Part shown: positions 10,397 through 19,751 of the stretch, piece after piece | Layout: the number at the start of each line of letters is the position of its first letter | Position numbering within the stretch: the first letter of the stretch is position 1 | The notes under the pieces: model-generated | Databases searched by the model: none | What the model was told of the DNA's origin: nothing | What the model saw: only the letters and a program-made list of their open reading frames with translations | Assembly (NCBI GenBank): GCA_019242475.1 | Contig: JAFAVK010000017.1 | Span: 31,834-95,833 of the forward strand | Reading direction: 5' to 3' | DNA length: 64,000 nucleotides | Source: Acidobacteriota bacterium | GTDB taxonomy: Bacteria > Acidobacteriota > Blastocatellia > Pyrinomonadales > Pyrinomonadaceae | Position numbers and translations under genes: made by a program

Positions 10397-11545
10397 TTAG
10401 ATGCTATCCGCGGACGTAACGATTGTTCTCTCCGCCCCGGTACGCCCGCCGCCGGAGGCCAGACCGTCCCTTACTTCGATGAGTTTGGCCCTTGCGGCAA
10501 ACCCTTTGATGAGGTCATTTTTGGAGGTCGTAATGAACGTTTGCGTCCGCCCTTCGAGGTATTCCAGCAAATGACCGATTCGCTTCTGATCCAGCTCCGC
10601 ATCCACGTCATCCATCAGGAAAAGCGGATACTCATTGTGCCACGAATAATACACCGAAATTGCCGCTAAGTCAAGTAGAATCAACGCGCTACGCTGTTGG
10701 CCGGAGCTGCCGTAAGTGCGTATGTCGCGGCCATCGAAGAGGATTTCAAGGTCGTCCCGGTGGGGGCCGATGAGCGAGTAACCCGACGAGATTTCGGCGT
10801 TGAGGCGCAGGAGCAGGCGCTCTTTTATCAGCGCTTCGTAAGCTTCAAGATCGCCCTTCCCTTCGAGGGCAGAGACGTAACGGATCGTGACCTCCTCACG
10901 CTCGAAGAGGCGTTGCTGGAGGCTCTGACTCAGCCGCCCGACGTAATCAAGACGGGCGCGATGGATGATGGCGCCCAGGTTAATGATCTGTTCGTTCCAC
11001 GGCTCAATTAATTCCCGCGCGTTCTCGATGTTCGTCTCCGAGTCGGAGATGTCCTGGAGCAGCCGGTTCTTCTGCTTGATGACGCGCTGGTAGTCCGCGA
11101 GCGTCTGGACGTAGCTGTGGTGGAGCGAGACGACGCCGCGGTCGAGAAAGCGGCGTCGGGCGTCTGGGCCGCCGCGCACGACTTCGAGTTCGTCGGCGGT
11201 GAAAGACACGACGTTGAGCTGACTGAGGTAGCTCGCGACCGACTCGCGCTTGCCGTTGAGCGAAAGCGTCTTCGAGCTGCCTTGGAGCGTGACCTGCAAA
11301 TCCCTGTGCACGTCCTGTGCGCGCGAGACGCGCCCGCGGACGACCGACAGGTTTTCGCCGAAGCGTATGGCCTCCTGCGGCCTTTGCGTGCGGAAGGACT
11401 TCGTTGTGGCGAGGAGGTAGATGGCTTCGAGCCAGTTCGTCTTCCCCTGCCCGTTGTCGCCGGAGATGACGTTGAGGCCCTCGCCCCAGAAGATTTCGCC
11501 GCTCAAATTCCTGAAATTGTGAGCCTCAATGGATTCGAGCAGCAT
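10397..11545 (-). CDS. recF: DNA replication/repair protein RecF
   Basis: 382 residues; an SMC-like ATPase that loads RecA at gaps through RecOR. Walker A is SGDNGQGKTNWLEAIYLL near residues 29-46, the signature is YGSSGQQRSALILLDLAA, and Walker B is PLFLMDDVDAELDQKR. The length is typical. There is no Shine-Dalgarno sequence, and the ATG lies in the descending arm of a 15-bp hairpin (see 11536-11571). This suggests low or regulated translation. It is 48 nt upstream of gyrB. Confidence 0.97.
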   Translation of the reverse strand: MLLESIEAHNFRNLSGEIFWGEGLNVISGDNGQGKTNWLEAIYLLATTKSFRTQRPQEAIRFGENLSVVRGRVSRAQDVHRDLQVTLQGSSKTLSLNGKRESVASYLSQLNVVSFTADELEVVRGGPDARRRFLDRGVVSLHHSYVQTLADYQRVIKQKNRLLQDISDSETNIENARELIEPWNEQIINLGAIIHRARLDYVGRLSQSLQQRLFEREEVTIRYVSALEGKGDLEAYEALIKERLLLRLNAEISSGYSLIGPHRDDLEILFDGRDIRTYGSSGQQRSALILLDLAAISVYYSWHNEYPLFLMDDVDAELDQKRIGHLLEYLEGRTQTFITTSKNDLIKGFAARAKLIEVRDGLASGGGRTGAERTIVTSADSI

Positions 11546-11571
11546 ATGTTGAGTTTAACATACGCTGCTCG
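11536..11571 (-). promoter_or_regulatory. Hairpin sequestering the recF start codon
   Basis: Arms 11536-11550 and 11557-11571 pair over 15 bp with a single A/C-type mismatch around a 6-nt loop. The recF ATG (11543-11545) lies inside one arm. No ribosome-binding site precedes it. It sits between dnaN (stop at 11605) and recF on the shared minus-strand transcript. Confidence 0.7.
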
Positions 11572-11604
11572 AAACGGAGGCCGCCTCAAACTGTTCTGAC
11601 TGAA

Positions 11605-12717
11605 TCACAAACGCATAGGCATGACGACATAGCGGTAGTCATAGCCGTCGTCGGAGGCGGGGCGGAGCTGCGCCTGGGAGTTGCCGTCCTTGAACTCGAA
11701 GGCGACGTTGCCGTCGCTGAGGACGTTGAGGAAGTCTTGGAGGTAGGCGGCGTTGAAGCCGATCTCGGTCTCGTCGCCGGCGTATTCGGTGGTGACGGTC
11801 TCGCGCGCATCGCCCTCTTCGGCCGTCTGCGCGCTGATGTCGAGGCTGCCGGGCTTCAGGTGGAAGCGGACGGCGTGCGAGCGGTCGTCGGCCATGAGCG
11901 CGACGCGGCGGATGGCCTGCCCGAGCGAGGCCGAGTCGAACTCGGCACTCTTGTCGTTCGTCTTCGGCATCACCATCTCGTAGTTCGGGAACTGCCCCGT
12001 CAGCGTGCGCGAGATGAGGAGGCGCGGGCCGACCTCGAAGTAGATGTGATTCTCGTCGGCGCCGAGCCCGATTTCGCCTTCGAATGAGGAGGTCAGCTTC
12101 GTCAGCTCGGCGAGCGTCTTGCGCGGGATGAGCACGTCGATACTTTCGGCGGGCGCGCCCGCGCCGAGGTCTTTTCGCTCGACGTAGGCGAGGCGGTGGC
12201 CGTCGGTCGTCACCATCTTGGCGCCCGTCTTGTCGAGCATGAACTTCGCGCCCGAGAGGGTGTAACGAGACTCTTCAAGCGTGATAGCAAAGATCGTCCG
12301 GTCGATGAGGGTCTTGAAGACGCCGGCAGGGAGTTTGACGGGGGCTGATTTGAAGCTGGGGACTTCGGGGAAGTTGTCGCGGTCGATGCCGGCGATGCGG
12401 AAGTTGGAGCGCTCGCACTTGACCGTCGCCCAGTTGTTCTCCTCCTTGCGGAAACTGACGGGAGCGTCCGGCAGCACGCGCGCGATCTCGAAGAGTTTCC
12501 GCGCGCCGACGCACATCGAGCCGGGCGTCTTGATGTCCGCCTCCGTCTCGCAGCGGAGGGTCACGTCCAGGTCTGTGCCCGTGATGCGAATGGTGCCGTC
12601 GCCCACCGACTCGATGAGGATGTTCGAGAGCGCGGGAATCGTGTTCTTCTTCTCGACCGTGCCCTGAACTAGACCCAGCTCCTTCTGTAGAGAGGTCTTG
12701 CTGATTGTGAACTCCAT
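11605..12717 (-). CDS. dnaN: DNA polymerase III beta sliding clamp
   Basis: 370 residues forming three clamp domains; it tethers the replicative polymerase to DNA. The N-terminus MEFTISKTSLQKELGLVQGTVEKKNTIPALSNILIE and the C-terminal RYVVMPMRL (typical YVVMPMR ending) are diagnostic. The length is normal. AGAGGAG lies upstream of the ATG in the minus direction. It is separated from dnaA by the origin spacer and transcribed in the same direction. Confidence 0.98.
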   Translation of the reverse strand: MEFTISKTSLQKELGLVQGTVEKKNTIPALSNILIESVGDGTIRITGTDLDVTLRCETEADIKTPGSMCVGARKLFEIARVLPDAPVSFRKEENNWATVKCERSNFRIAGIDRDNFPEVPSFKSAPVKLPAGVFKTLIDRTIFAITLEESRYTLSGAKFMLDKTGAKMVTTDGHRLAYVERKDLGAGAPAESIDVLIPRKTLAELTKLTSSFEGEIGLGADENHIYFEVGPRLLISRTLTGQFPNYEMVMPKTNDKSAEFDSASLGQAIRRVALMADDRSHAVRFHLKPGSLDISAQTAEEGDARETVTTEYAGDETEIGFNAAYLQDFLNVLSDGNVAFEFKDGNSQAQLRPASDDGYDYRYVVMPMRL

Positions 12718-13109
12718 CTTTGAACTCCTCTGGGGAACTTAACCCTTCAAATCACATGATAACTGTAAAAGCTTTTGTGTGATATCGCTGCCGACGCTTT
12801 TCCTATTACTTCTAATTAAATACCTTATATTTATATCTAGTAGTAGTAGAAGGGCCTGTGGAAATGTGGAAAAGTGACTTAACTGTTGTGTCCATTAGAA
12901 TTGTTTTCCACAACCCCTGTGGAAAATGCTGTGGAAATCTTCAGCTTTATGTGGAAAAAGGTCGTAAAGGAAAAGTTTTCCACATTTCCACAGGGCACCT
13001 TTTAAGCCATCCTGTGGAAATGTGGAAAACTTTTATTTAAGTCGCTGACACAAAACAACTTAATAGAAAACGTGCCTGTGGAAAATAATTCACCCCAAAA
13101 GTGAGCTAA
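12718..13109. other. oriC: Replication origin (oriC) in the dnaN-dnaA spacer
   Basis: 392-nt non-coding, AT-rich spacer. Eleven DnaA boxes are visible: seven TGTGGAAAA/TTTTCCACA (12865, 12904, 12918, 12950, 12976, 13021, 13077) and four variants ending in T (12857, 12930, 12984, 13013). The local consensus is thus TTTTCCACA. Three pairs share one base and form the 19-mer CCTGTGGAAATGTGGAAAA at 12855, 12976 (reverse) and 13011. An AT-rich tract at 12797-12837 and a TAG/AAG trio tract adjoin the box array on the dnaN side. Confidence 0.9.
12797..12852 (+). promoter_or_regulatory. DNA unwinding element with DnaA-trio tract
   Basis: AT-rich stretch 12797-12837, then TAG TAG TAG TAG AAG (12838-12852), then GGCC, then two abutting DnaA boxes from 12857. 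This order (AT-rich element, trios, short GC spacer, DnaA box) matches the DnaA-trio unwinding element described for Bacillus subtilis, in which each trinucleotide guides DnaA onto single-stranded DNA. Confidence 0.75.
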
Positions 13110-14576
13110 CTACTTGCAAAGATTATCCATAATGTCGCTCACGACCCTGTGGAAATTCTGATCCTTGGAAACCAGCGCCTCAATCTTCTCCACGGAGTGG
13201 ATGACGGTCGTGTGATGCTTCCCGCCGAACTCCCTGCCTATCTCCGGGAAGCTGTGTTTCGTCAAGCGTTTGCAAAGATACATTGCCACCTGCCTGGGCA
13301 CCGCAATCTGGCGCGAGTTGTTCTTCGACTTCAAATCGTCAACGCGCAGTTTGTAGTGCGCGCCGACCGCACGTTGAATCTGCTCGATGGTGATGCCGGC
13401 GGGCTGGTCGTCCTCGGCGATGTTGCGGATGGCGTCCTGCGCGAGCATCTTCGAGATGGGCAGGCCGCGCAGCGAAGAGATCGCGATCAGCCGCACGAGC
13501 GACCCTTCCAACTCGCGTATGTTGCTCTTGACCTTGCTGGCGATGAAGAAGGCCACATCGTCGGGCAGGGTCACGCCGTCCAAGTCGGCTTTCCGCTTGA
13601 GGATAGCGACCTTGGTTTCGAGGTCGGGCGGCTCGATGTCCGCAATGAGTCCCCATTCGAAGCGGGAGTGGAGCCTCTCTTCGAGCGTCGGAATCTCGCG
13701 CGGCGGACAGTCCGAGGTGATGACAATCTGTTTCTGGCCGTCGTAGAGCGCGTTGAAGGTGTGGAAGAACTCCTCCTGCGTGCGCTCCTTGCCGGCCATG
13801 AACTGTATGTCGTCCATCAGAAGCACGTCGATGGAGCGGTATTTCTCACGAAAAGTCTGCGTCTTGTCGTAGCGGATGGCGTTAATCAGCTCGTTCATGA
13901 ACCGCTCCGCCGAGATGTAAGACAGGCGCAGATAGCGGTTACGCTCTTTGACGGCGTGGCCGATGGCGTGTACCAGATGCGTTTTCCCCAGTCCGACGCC
14001 GCCGTAGATGTAGAGAGGGTTGTAGGTTTTTCCGGGAGCTTCAGCTACGGCCAACGCCGCGGCATGTGCGAACTGATTGCATGAACCGACGACGAAAGTC
14101 CCGAACGCACATTTCGGGTTTAGCGAATTCTCCAGCGGCTCGATGTCTACGAAGGTGGTCGCGCCCGGCGTCAGGCCGTCCGATTCGGCCGCCTCTAATA
14201 AGGAGAAGAGGCTCGAAGAGGTGTTTTTGGAGCCGTTCGACACGGGCTGCTGCTCCAGATCGAGCGTGCCCAGATTGTCCATCTCTTTGCCCGTGACGGA
14301 GTTCGGGCTCTGCGAGTCCTCGTCAACCGTCCAATCGACTTGATAGTCGGACAGGTTCAGCTCCGAGAGGGACGCGTCGAGCACGTCTGAGTAGTTCGAG
14401 CTTACCCAGTCCTTCACCACGTGGTTGGGCGCGCGAAGGTGAAGCACGTGTCCCGCCTCGTCGTAGCCTTCGAAATGGATTGGGCGGATCCATGTCTCGA
14501 AGCTCTGGCGGTTCAGCCGCTTCTCGACCGCGAGAAGGATGTTGTTCCAAATTCTATTCTCGTAAGTTGCGCTCAT
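13110..14576 (-). CDS. dnaA: Chromosomal replication initiator DnaA
   Basis: 488 residues; binds DnaA boxes and melts oriC. Domain I starts [33 protein letters not shown]. Domain II is a variable linker (about residues 95-150). Domain III has Walker [16 protein letters not shown] and Walker [27 protein letters not shown]. Domain IV has the signature [34 protein letters not shown] for box recognition. It is flanked on both sides by DnaA-box clusters, so it is probably autoregulated. It is divergent from rpmH. Confidence 0.98.
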   Translation of the reverse strand: MSATYENRIWNNILLAVEKRLNRQSFETWIRPIHFEGYDEAGHVLHLRAPNHVVKDWVSSNYSDVLDASLSELNLSDYQVDWTVDEDSQSPNSVTGKEMDNLGTLDLEQQPVSNGSKNTSSSLFSLLEAAESDGLTPGATTFVDIEPLENSLNPKCAFGTFVVGSCNQFAHAAALAVAEAPGKTYNPLYIYGGVGLGKTHLVHAIGHAVKERNRYLRLSYISAERFMNELINAIRYDKTQTFREKYRSIDVLLMDDIQFMAGKERTQEEFFHTFNALYDGQKQIVITSDCPPREIPTLEERLHSRFEWGLIADIEPPDLETKVAILKRKADLDGVTLPDDVAFFIASKVKSNIRELEGSLVRLIAISSLRGLPISKMLAQDAIRNIAEDDQPAGITIEQIQRAVGAHYKLRVDDLKSKNNSRQIAVPRQVAMYLCKRLTKHSFPEIGREFGGKHHTTVIHSVEKIEALVSKDQNFHRVVSDIMDNLCK

Positions 14577-15138
14577 AAGCTTCTCGTCGCCAACCGAGAG
14601 AGGAGATTAACGGATGACTCGAAAAAATACAGTCGTCTTCAATGATTAGCTCAACCTATCTGTTGAACCAATCAACGGAAGATGTTGTAAAACTTCCCTT
14701 TTAAGTCCTCTTTTGGAACTCCCCGGAGGGTTTTCCACAGAGTTTTCCACAACCCTGTGGAAAACTCTTGAAAACTTAAAGTGAAGCTTTAAGTGTTTTA
14801 CTTTCAATTACTTACAGGCGGTGACCGTCTGTGAAACGGCCGCGAGACTAGCATAACCAGCATCCAGATGCAAGAGAAATCCACAGGGCTTAAAAATTTT
14901 TTGAAAGGGCCGTTTTTGCTGCTTTTTAATAATCTTGTAATTTCGGCTTTTCTGAAAAGTAAGTTAATTTATGAACTGTTTTAAGACAACACGTTTTTTC
15001 TGTTTTTGAGCGAGTTAGGATATCTTGCGCAAAATTTAGCTTCCAAATCGGGGCTCGATGACCCCTCCATTCCTTGACACAAATCACATAAGCGGCTAGT
15101 CTTGTCCCTTTCGTCTTAAGGAGAAAATTTCAACAGTT
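14577..15138. other. dnaA-rpmH divergent spacer with a second DnaA-box cluster
   Basis: 562 nt without a gene. Three DnaA boxes lie at 14731, 14743 (both TTTTCCACA) and 14756 (TGTGGAAAA). The stretch 14890-15010 is AT-rich with several homopolymer runs. The right part carries the rpmH promoter. Together with the dnaN-dnaA cluster this gives a bipartite arrangement around dnaA. The boxes may serve origin function, dnaA autoregulation or both. Confidence 0.75.
15074..15102 (+). promoter_or_regulatory. Sigma-70 promoter for rpmH-rnpA
   Basis: TTGACA at 15074-15079, a 17-nt spacer, then TAGTCT at 15097-15102. It is about 37 nt upstream of the rpmH ATG. Confidence 0.65.
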
Positions 15139-15285
15139 ATGCCTAAGAGAACATTCCAACCAAACAACCGGCGCCGCGCCAAGACCCACGGTTTTCGCGC
15201 GCGCATGGCCACGAAGAGCGGTCGCCTTGTTTTGAAGAGGCGCCGGGCCAAGGGCCGCAAGCGCCTGACCCCGTCGCACTACTAA
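15139..15285 (+). CDS. rpmH: 50S ribosomal protein L34
   Basis: 48 residues beginning [23 protein letters not shown] and ending KRLTPSHY, the classical L34 sequence; highly basic. The length is at the long end of the family (44-48). It is the first gene of the plus-strand origin operon, with rnpA 11 nt downstream. AAGGAG at 15118-15123 is rather distant from the ATG. Confidence 0.97.
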   Translation: MPKRTFQPNNRRRAKTHGFRARMATKSGRLVLKRRRAKGRKRLTPSHY

Positions 15286-15296
15286 TCGAGACCGCT

Positions 15297-15671
15297 TTGC
15301 CGAAAGATGCGCGTTTGCGTAAATCCGCCGAGTTTCGCGCGGTTTACGAAGGGGGGAGGCGGTTCGACAGTCGTCTGGTGACGGCATTCGTCCTGCCCAC
15401 CCGACTCGAACAGCATCGCCTGGGGATAACGGCTTCGCGGAAGATGTCGCGTCTGGCCGTTAAACGCAACCGTGCTAAGCGTCTCTTGCGCGAGGCTTTC
15501 CGCCTGACGGCGGGGGAGCTGGCCGGCCTCAAAAACAGGTATGACTGGGTTTTCAACGCCCGTCGTCTGATAATTGAGGAGAAGGCGGACGTGGTGGCGG
15601 CGGATTTAAGGCGAATAATTGCTCAGGTCGGGCGAAACGAACAAACGTCTCCGTGCGAAACGGAAAAGTAA
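15297..15671 (+). CDS. rnpA: Ribonuclease P protein component
   Basis: 124 residues; the protein cofactor of the tRNA 5'-processing ribozyme. The N-terminus LRKSAEFRAVYEGGRRFDSRLVTAFV and the RNR signature AVKRNRAKRLLREAFR (around residues 54-69) are diagnostic. The start is TTG. It follows rpmH by 11 nt, and its stop directly abuts the yidD start. Confidence 0.95.
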   Translation: MPKDARLRKSAEFRAVYEGGRRFDSRLVTAFVLPTRLEQHRLGITASRKMSRLAVKRNRAKRLLREAFRLTAGELAGLKNRYDWVFNARRLIIEEKADVVAADLRRIIAQVGRNEQTSPCETEK

Positions 15672-15884
15672 TTGGTTAGAGTCGCTCTAACATCTCTACT
15701 TCGGTTCTATAAGGCGTTCATCTCGCCCTTACTTCCCCCCTCGTGCCGATTCGTCCCAACCTGTTCAGAGTACGCGCGCGAGGCCATCGAGCGTTACGGG
15801 GCTTTGCGCGGCAGTTGGATGGGCGTGCGCCGCATACTTCGCTGTCATCCTTTCCATCCGGGCGGGTATGACCCGGTCAAATAA
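15672..15884 (+). CDS. yidD: Membrane protein insertion efficiency factor YidD
   Basis: 70 residues. [58 protein letters not shown] contains the family pattern with three conserved cysteines (SCRF, TCSEY, RCHP). It is an amphipathic peripheral membrane protein that assists YidC. The start is TTG, immediately after the rnpA stop, so it is translationally coupled. yidC follows 57 nt later. Confidence 0.95.
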   Translation: MVRVALTSLLRFYKAFISPLLPPSCRFVPTCSEYAREAIERYGALRGSWMGVRRILRCHPFHPGGYDPVK

Positions 15885-15941
15885 TTTAGGGAGTCTGTTC
15901 ACACAAAGACGTATTGTGGTAGAGCACACGGCTTGAAATAG

Positions 15942-17801
15942 ATGGATCAGAAGCGCCTTTTAATTGCTTTTGTACTCTCGGCGGTAATTCTCTTCGGGTG
16001 GGCATATCTTTTCCCTCCTTCGAAGAATGACCAGCAGAACGCCAACACGCCGCAGTCGGCGACCGCCTCTCCGACCCCTACCTCTTCCCAACAGCAGACG
16101 GCACAGGCCGACGCGCAACCCGTCTTAACAGCCCCCGCGGCTCCCGACGCAGTCCCGCAGCGCACCATCATCGTCTCGACCCCCCTCTACGAGGTCAAGT
16201 TTGACAGCCGAGGCGCGACTGTCAAGAGTTGGGTTATCAGGAAAAATAAGGAGAAAAACGGCGAAGGCAAGCCCCTCCGCTCGGCTTCGAGCACGAAGGA
16301 TAACCCTAAACCGCTTGAGTTAATCTCGCAGGAAGGTCTCGACCGCGGGTTGGCTCCGCTCAGGATTCTGACGGGGCGCCAGGATTTGGACACGACGCTA
16401 AACTCTAGGAATTTCGCCGTCGGTGGGGTTGAGGGCGGGGCGACTGAGACAAAGATCGACCTGAAGCCGGGCGAGCAGAAAACAGTCGAGTTCAGTCTGA
16501 GTGAGCCGGGCAGCAACCTCGAAGTGTTGAAGAAATTAACCTTCGACGCCGACCATTATGCGGTCAGGCTTGAGACGAAGGTTTTGCAGGGCGGTCAGCC
16601 GGTTCCCAATGTGAAGCTTGCCATCGGGCCGAGCATCGGCGATCAGGGAGTCCAGCATTTCAACTTCTACTCCATCGCGCCCGAAGGCGTTATCGCCCTC
16701 AACGACGGAGTCAAACACCTGCCTGCGCATTTCGACGATAAGAAAGCAGAGAAAGTCCAGGTTCAGAGTTTTGACGGCCCGGCGCACTGGGCCGGCGTCG
16801 GAGATACTTACTTCGCGATGGCGCTGGTTCTGCCGCAGCCCGTCCCCGGATTTGAGTACCAGACCGAAAAATTCGAGAAGCAGGTTAACGGGCAGGATAG
16901 ATATTTAACCACGGGATACGTTCCTATCCCGACGGACGGGTCGCCGACATACCTGTTTGCAGGCCCTAAAGACCACGACCAGCTTCAGGAAATCAGCGAG
17001 TTCATTAACACAAACATTCCGGGCCAGCAGGTTGATCTGGGTCAATTAATCAATTACGGCTGGACGCAGCGTGTAACCAAACCGCTCGCGGCGCCGATTC
17101 TCTGGTCAATTAACCGCCTCAATAAATTGACAGGCAGCTACGGGATTGCCATCATCCTCTTTACCATCATCATTTACACCCTCTTTTTCCCGCTCAAGTG
17201 GCGCTCTTCCAAGTCGATGAAGAAGGCTCAGAAACTCGCGCCGCGGATGAAGGAGTTGCAGGAAAAGATTAAGGGGATGAAGCAGAACGACCCGCGGCTC
17301 AAAGAGTTACAGATGGAGCAGTTGCGTTTGATGAAGGAGGGCAATCCGCTCGGCGGTTGCCTGCCCCTCCTGATTCAGATGCCGTTCCTGATTGCGCTCT
17401 ACGTCGCGATCACGATCTCCATCGACTTCCGCCAGTCTTCGTTCCTGTGGATTCCTGACCTCTCGGCGGCCGAGCCGTATACGCTTCACATCCTTCCGCT
17501 TCTGATGGCGGGCTCGATGCTGGTGCTGCAACTGATTACACCGCAGCCTTCGGCCGACCCCTTGCAGCGGAAGATGATGGCGGTCATCATGCCGATGATG
17601 ATGCTCTACATCCTCTGGAGCGCGCCCGCCGGACTTCTGGTCTATTGGCTGGTCGGCAACCTCGTCGGCTTCGGCCAGCAGGTCATCATCAACCGCATGC
17701 TCAAGTCGAAAGACGACGAGGCTCAGCCGCCGCAGGAGAAGGATCGAGCCGGCTCACGTCAGAAGAAAAAGTTTAACGACGCGAGTCCAACCCAAGCTTA
17801 A
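15942..17801 (+). CDS. yidC: Membrane protein insertase YidC
   Basis: 619 residues; inserts inner-membrane proteins alone or with SecYEG. The N-terminal membrane segment is at residues 5-25 ([19 protein letters not shown]). A Gln/Ala/Pro-rich linker and a large periplasmic domain (about 65-390) follow. The conserved insertase core begins at [23 protein letters not shown] and continues through [34 protein letters not shown] and [36 protein letters not shown]. The tail is basic. The large periplasmic domain is the Gram-negative form. Confidence 0.96.
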   Translation: MDQKRLLIAFVLSAVILFGWAYLFPPSKNDQQNANTPQSATASPTPTSSQQQTAQADAQPVLTAPAAPDAVPQRTIIVSTPLYEVKFDSRGATVKSWVIRKNKEKNGEGKPLRSASSTKDNPKPLELISQEGLDRGLAPLRILTGRQDLDTTLNSRNFAVGGVEGGATETKIDLKPGEQKTVEFSLSEPGSNLEVLKKLTFDADHYAVRLETKVLQGGQPVPNVKLAIGPSIGDQGVQHFNFYSIAPEGVIALNDGVKHLPAHFDDKKAEKVQVQSFDGPAHWAGVGDTYFAMALVLPQPVPGFEYQTEKFEKQVNGQDRYLTTGYVPIPTDGSPTYLFAGPKDHDQLQEISEFINTNIPGQQVDLGQLINYGWTQRVTKPLAAPILWSINRLNKLTGSYGIAIILFTIIIYTLFFPLKWRSSKSMKKAQKLAPRMKELQEKIKGMKQNDPRLKELQMEQLRLMKEGNPLGGCLPLLIQMPFLIALYVAITISIDFRQSSFLWIPDLSAAEPYTLHILPLLMAGSMLVLQLITPQPSADPLQRKMMAVIMPMMMLYILWSAPAGLLVYWLVGNLVGFGQQVIINRMLKSKDDEAQPPQEKDRAGSRQKKKFNDASPTQA

Positions 17802-17838
17802 AGGTTTTATTTTCAACAGTTTCTCATTTGGGTGCCAA

Positions 17839-18303
17839 ATGAAGGAAGTTTACGGACAGGCAGAACAGTTCTTGAACGAAATCTTCCGCACGGCCGGATT
17901 CGACCTCCACGCACAGGCGAGTGAAGAGGCAGACGGCTGTGTTCTGAACATCGACGGCTCCGATTCTCCCATCGTGCGGAGCGAAGGCGGCGAGCTTCTG
18001 GACGCGCTCGAACACTTCGTCAATCAGTCGTTTGGGCGTAATCTTTCGGAGGGCGAGCGTTTCATTTGCGATGTCGATAATTTTCGCTCGATCCGCGAGA
18101 CGGAGCTGCGCGCGATGGCGCGGCACGCGGCCGACCGTGTCCGTTCGACCGGCCTGCCCTTCTTTTTCGGGCCGATGACCGCGGCAGAAAGGCGTGTCAT
18201 TCACTTAACTCTGGCCGAAGAAGCAAGCCTTTTCACCGAATCGGTCGGCGAGGGAAACGCGCGACGCCTCAAAGTCAGCCTGAAGAAGTCGGATAAAAAC
18301 TGA
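17839..18303 (+). CDS. jag: Jag/KhpB-like RNA-binding protein (KH-R3H)
   Basis: 154 residues. A KH-like part (about 1-85) contains the DALEHFVNQSFGR helix typical of Jag. The R3H domain contains TAAERRVIHLTLAEEASLFTESVGEGNARRLKV, where R-x3-H is the R3H motif and ESVGEG is the conserved loop. The N-terminal Jag_N extension of firmicute homologues is absent. It presumably binds RNA, with KhpA as partner elsewhere. It lies between yidC and mnmE as in many bacteria and is followed by an intrinsic terminator. Confidence 0.88.
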   Translation: MKEVYGQAEQFLNEIFRTAGFDLHAQASEEADGCVLNIDGSDSPIVRSEGGELLDALEHFVNQSFGRNLSEGERFICDVDNFRSIRETELRAMARHAADRVRSTGLPFFFGPMTAAERRVIHLTLAEEASLFTESVGEGNARRLKVSLKKSDKN

Positions 18304-18312
18304 GTCTCCTTG

Positions 18313-18364
18313 AAGGGGACGGCGCTCTTGTTTTAATTTCTGCGCTGTCCCCTTCTCTTTTTTT
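18313..18364 (+). terminator. Intrinsic terminator between jag and mnmE
   Basis: 13-bp stem (18313-18325 with 18342-18354, one G-T wobble) followed by CTC and seven T residues. It ends about 20 nt before the likely mnmE start, and the alternative TTG start at 18363 lies within the T-run. Confidence 0.85.
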
Positions 18365-18383
18365 GTGTGATTTCTCATTCGAA

Positions 18384-19751
18384 GTGCAGGCAGCCGGCAC
18401 CATCGTCGCACTCTCCACGCCGCCGGGTCGGAGCGGAATCGGCGTTATCCGCATCAGCGGCGAGAGGGCACTCGACTTCACACGTTCTCTCGTCCGAGAC
18501 CCTGATTTTTCTCCCGAACCGAACCGCGTTACTTTAAAGCCGATTTTTGATCCTGATACGCTCGAAGTCGTTGACCGGGCTGTAGTTACCTTCTTCAAAT
18601 CGCCTCATTCCTACACAGGCGACGATGTCGTGGAACTTAGTTGCCACGGTTCACCACCCCTGCTTCTAAATATTCTTGATGTCCTGCTCAACTTGGGAGC
18701 AAGGACGGCCGACCCCGGCGAATTCACCATGAGGGCTGTCGCCAATGGACGCCTCAACCTCACGCAGGCCGAAGCCGTCCGCGATCTCATCGAGGCACAG
18801 ACACACGCCGCCGTGCGCCAGGCAGCGCGCCAACTCGGCGGCGAACTCTCGAAACGACTCCAGCCGATTAAAGACGTGCTTCTCGAAATCATAGTCCCGC
18901 TCGAATCTTCGTTGGAGTTCGTTGAGGACGACCTTCCGGAAGACATCGCGCGTAACATCGAAGACAATCTCTTCGCCCTCTCTGCAAGGATCGACGAGAT
19001 GGCCGACTCTTTTCGTCGGGGGCGGCTCCTTAAAGACGGACTTCGGGTCGCCCTGGTTGGAAGGCCGAATGTCGGTAAGTCCAGCCTCTTCAATGGTTTG
19101 CTGTCTTCCGACAGGGCCATAGTTACGGAGATACCGGGAACTACGCGCGACACCATTAGCGAAGTCATAAACATCGAAGGCATTCCGGTCTTAATAATCG
19201 ACACCGCGGGCGTGCGCCCCTCACCGGATAAGATTGAGCAGCTCGGCATTGAGCGTACACGTCGCGCCATAGCCGACGCCGACCTCATCGTTGCGGTACT
19301 CGACGGCTCACTACCTTTGATTAATGAAGACGAAGAGATTGTGAGGGAAGCTTCGTCTAATCACTGTGTAGTCGCCCTAAACAAGAGTGATTTAGAAAGC
19401 TTTTGCAGCAATAACGCGCAACGGATTGACGATAATTTGCCTTTAGTTTCAGTCTCAGCAAAAACCGGAAAGGGTTTGGACGCTCTTTGCGCGGAGATCA
19501 TCAAACCTTTTACAGCCGGTTATCTGGACGAAAGCAGCTTTGTCATAACGAACGCTCGGCATTATGATCTTTTGAGACGCACGAGTGAGGCTTTGCGGGC
19601 GGCGCAAGGTTTAATTCAAGAGAATGTTTCCGAAGAACTGATACTCGCGAATCTCTACGAAGCTTTGCGCTTTCTTGGCGAAATCACGGGCGAAACAACA
19701 CCCGAAGACATACTCTCCCAGATATTTTCGACCTTCTGCATCGGAAAATGA
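18384..19751 (+). CDS. mnmE: tRNA uridine-5-carboxymethylaminomethyl(34) synthesis GTPase MnmE
   Basis: About 455 residues. With MnmG it builds the cmnm5 group at tRNA wobble U34, using a formyl-tetrahydrofolate-derived unit. The N-terminal folate-binding domain starts GTIVALSTPPGRSGIGVIRISG. The G domain has GRPNVGKSSLFNGLL, GTTRDTISEV, DTAG and NKSD. The C-terminal CIGK cysteine motif closes the protein. GTG 18384 gives the standard length of about 455; TTG 18363 would add 7 residues but lies in a terminator T-run. Neither has a clear ribosome-binding site. The stop overlaps the mnmG start by 4 nt. Confidence 0.96.
   Translation: MQAAGTIVALSTPPGRSGIGVIRISGERALDFTRSLVRDPDFSPEPNRVTLKPIFDPDTLEVVDRAVVTFFKSPHSYTGDDVVELSCHGSPPLLLNILDVLLNLGARTADPGEFTMRAVANGRLNLTQAEAVRDLIEAQTHAAVRQAARQLGGELSKRLQPIKDVLLEIIVPLESSLEFVEDDLPEDIARNIEDNLFALSARIDEMADSFRRGRLLKDGLRVALVGRPNVGKSSLFNGLLSSDRAIVTEIPGTTRDTISEVINIEGIPVLIIDTAGVRPSPDKIEQLGIERTRRAIADADLIVAVLDGSLPLINEDEEIVREASSNHCVVALNKSDLESFCSNNAQRIDDNLPLVSVSAKTGKGLDALCAEIIKPFTAGYLDESSFVITNARHYDLLRRTSEALRAAQGLIQENVSEELILANLYEALRFLGEITGETTPEDILSQIFSTFCIGK

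Noticed and set aside
12855..13085. Repeated TGTGGAAAA words considered as a CRISPR-like array
   Set aside because: Spacing is irregular, orientation alternates and the word is the DnaA-box type next to dnaA; there are no unique spacers or cas genes.
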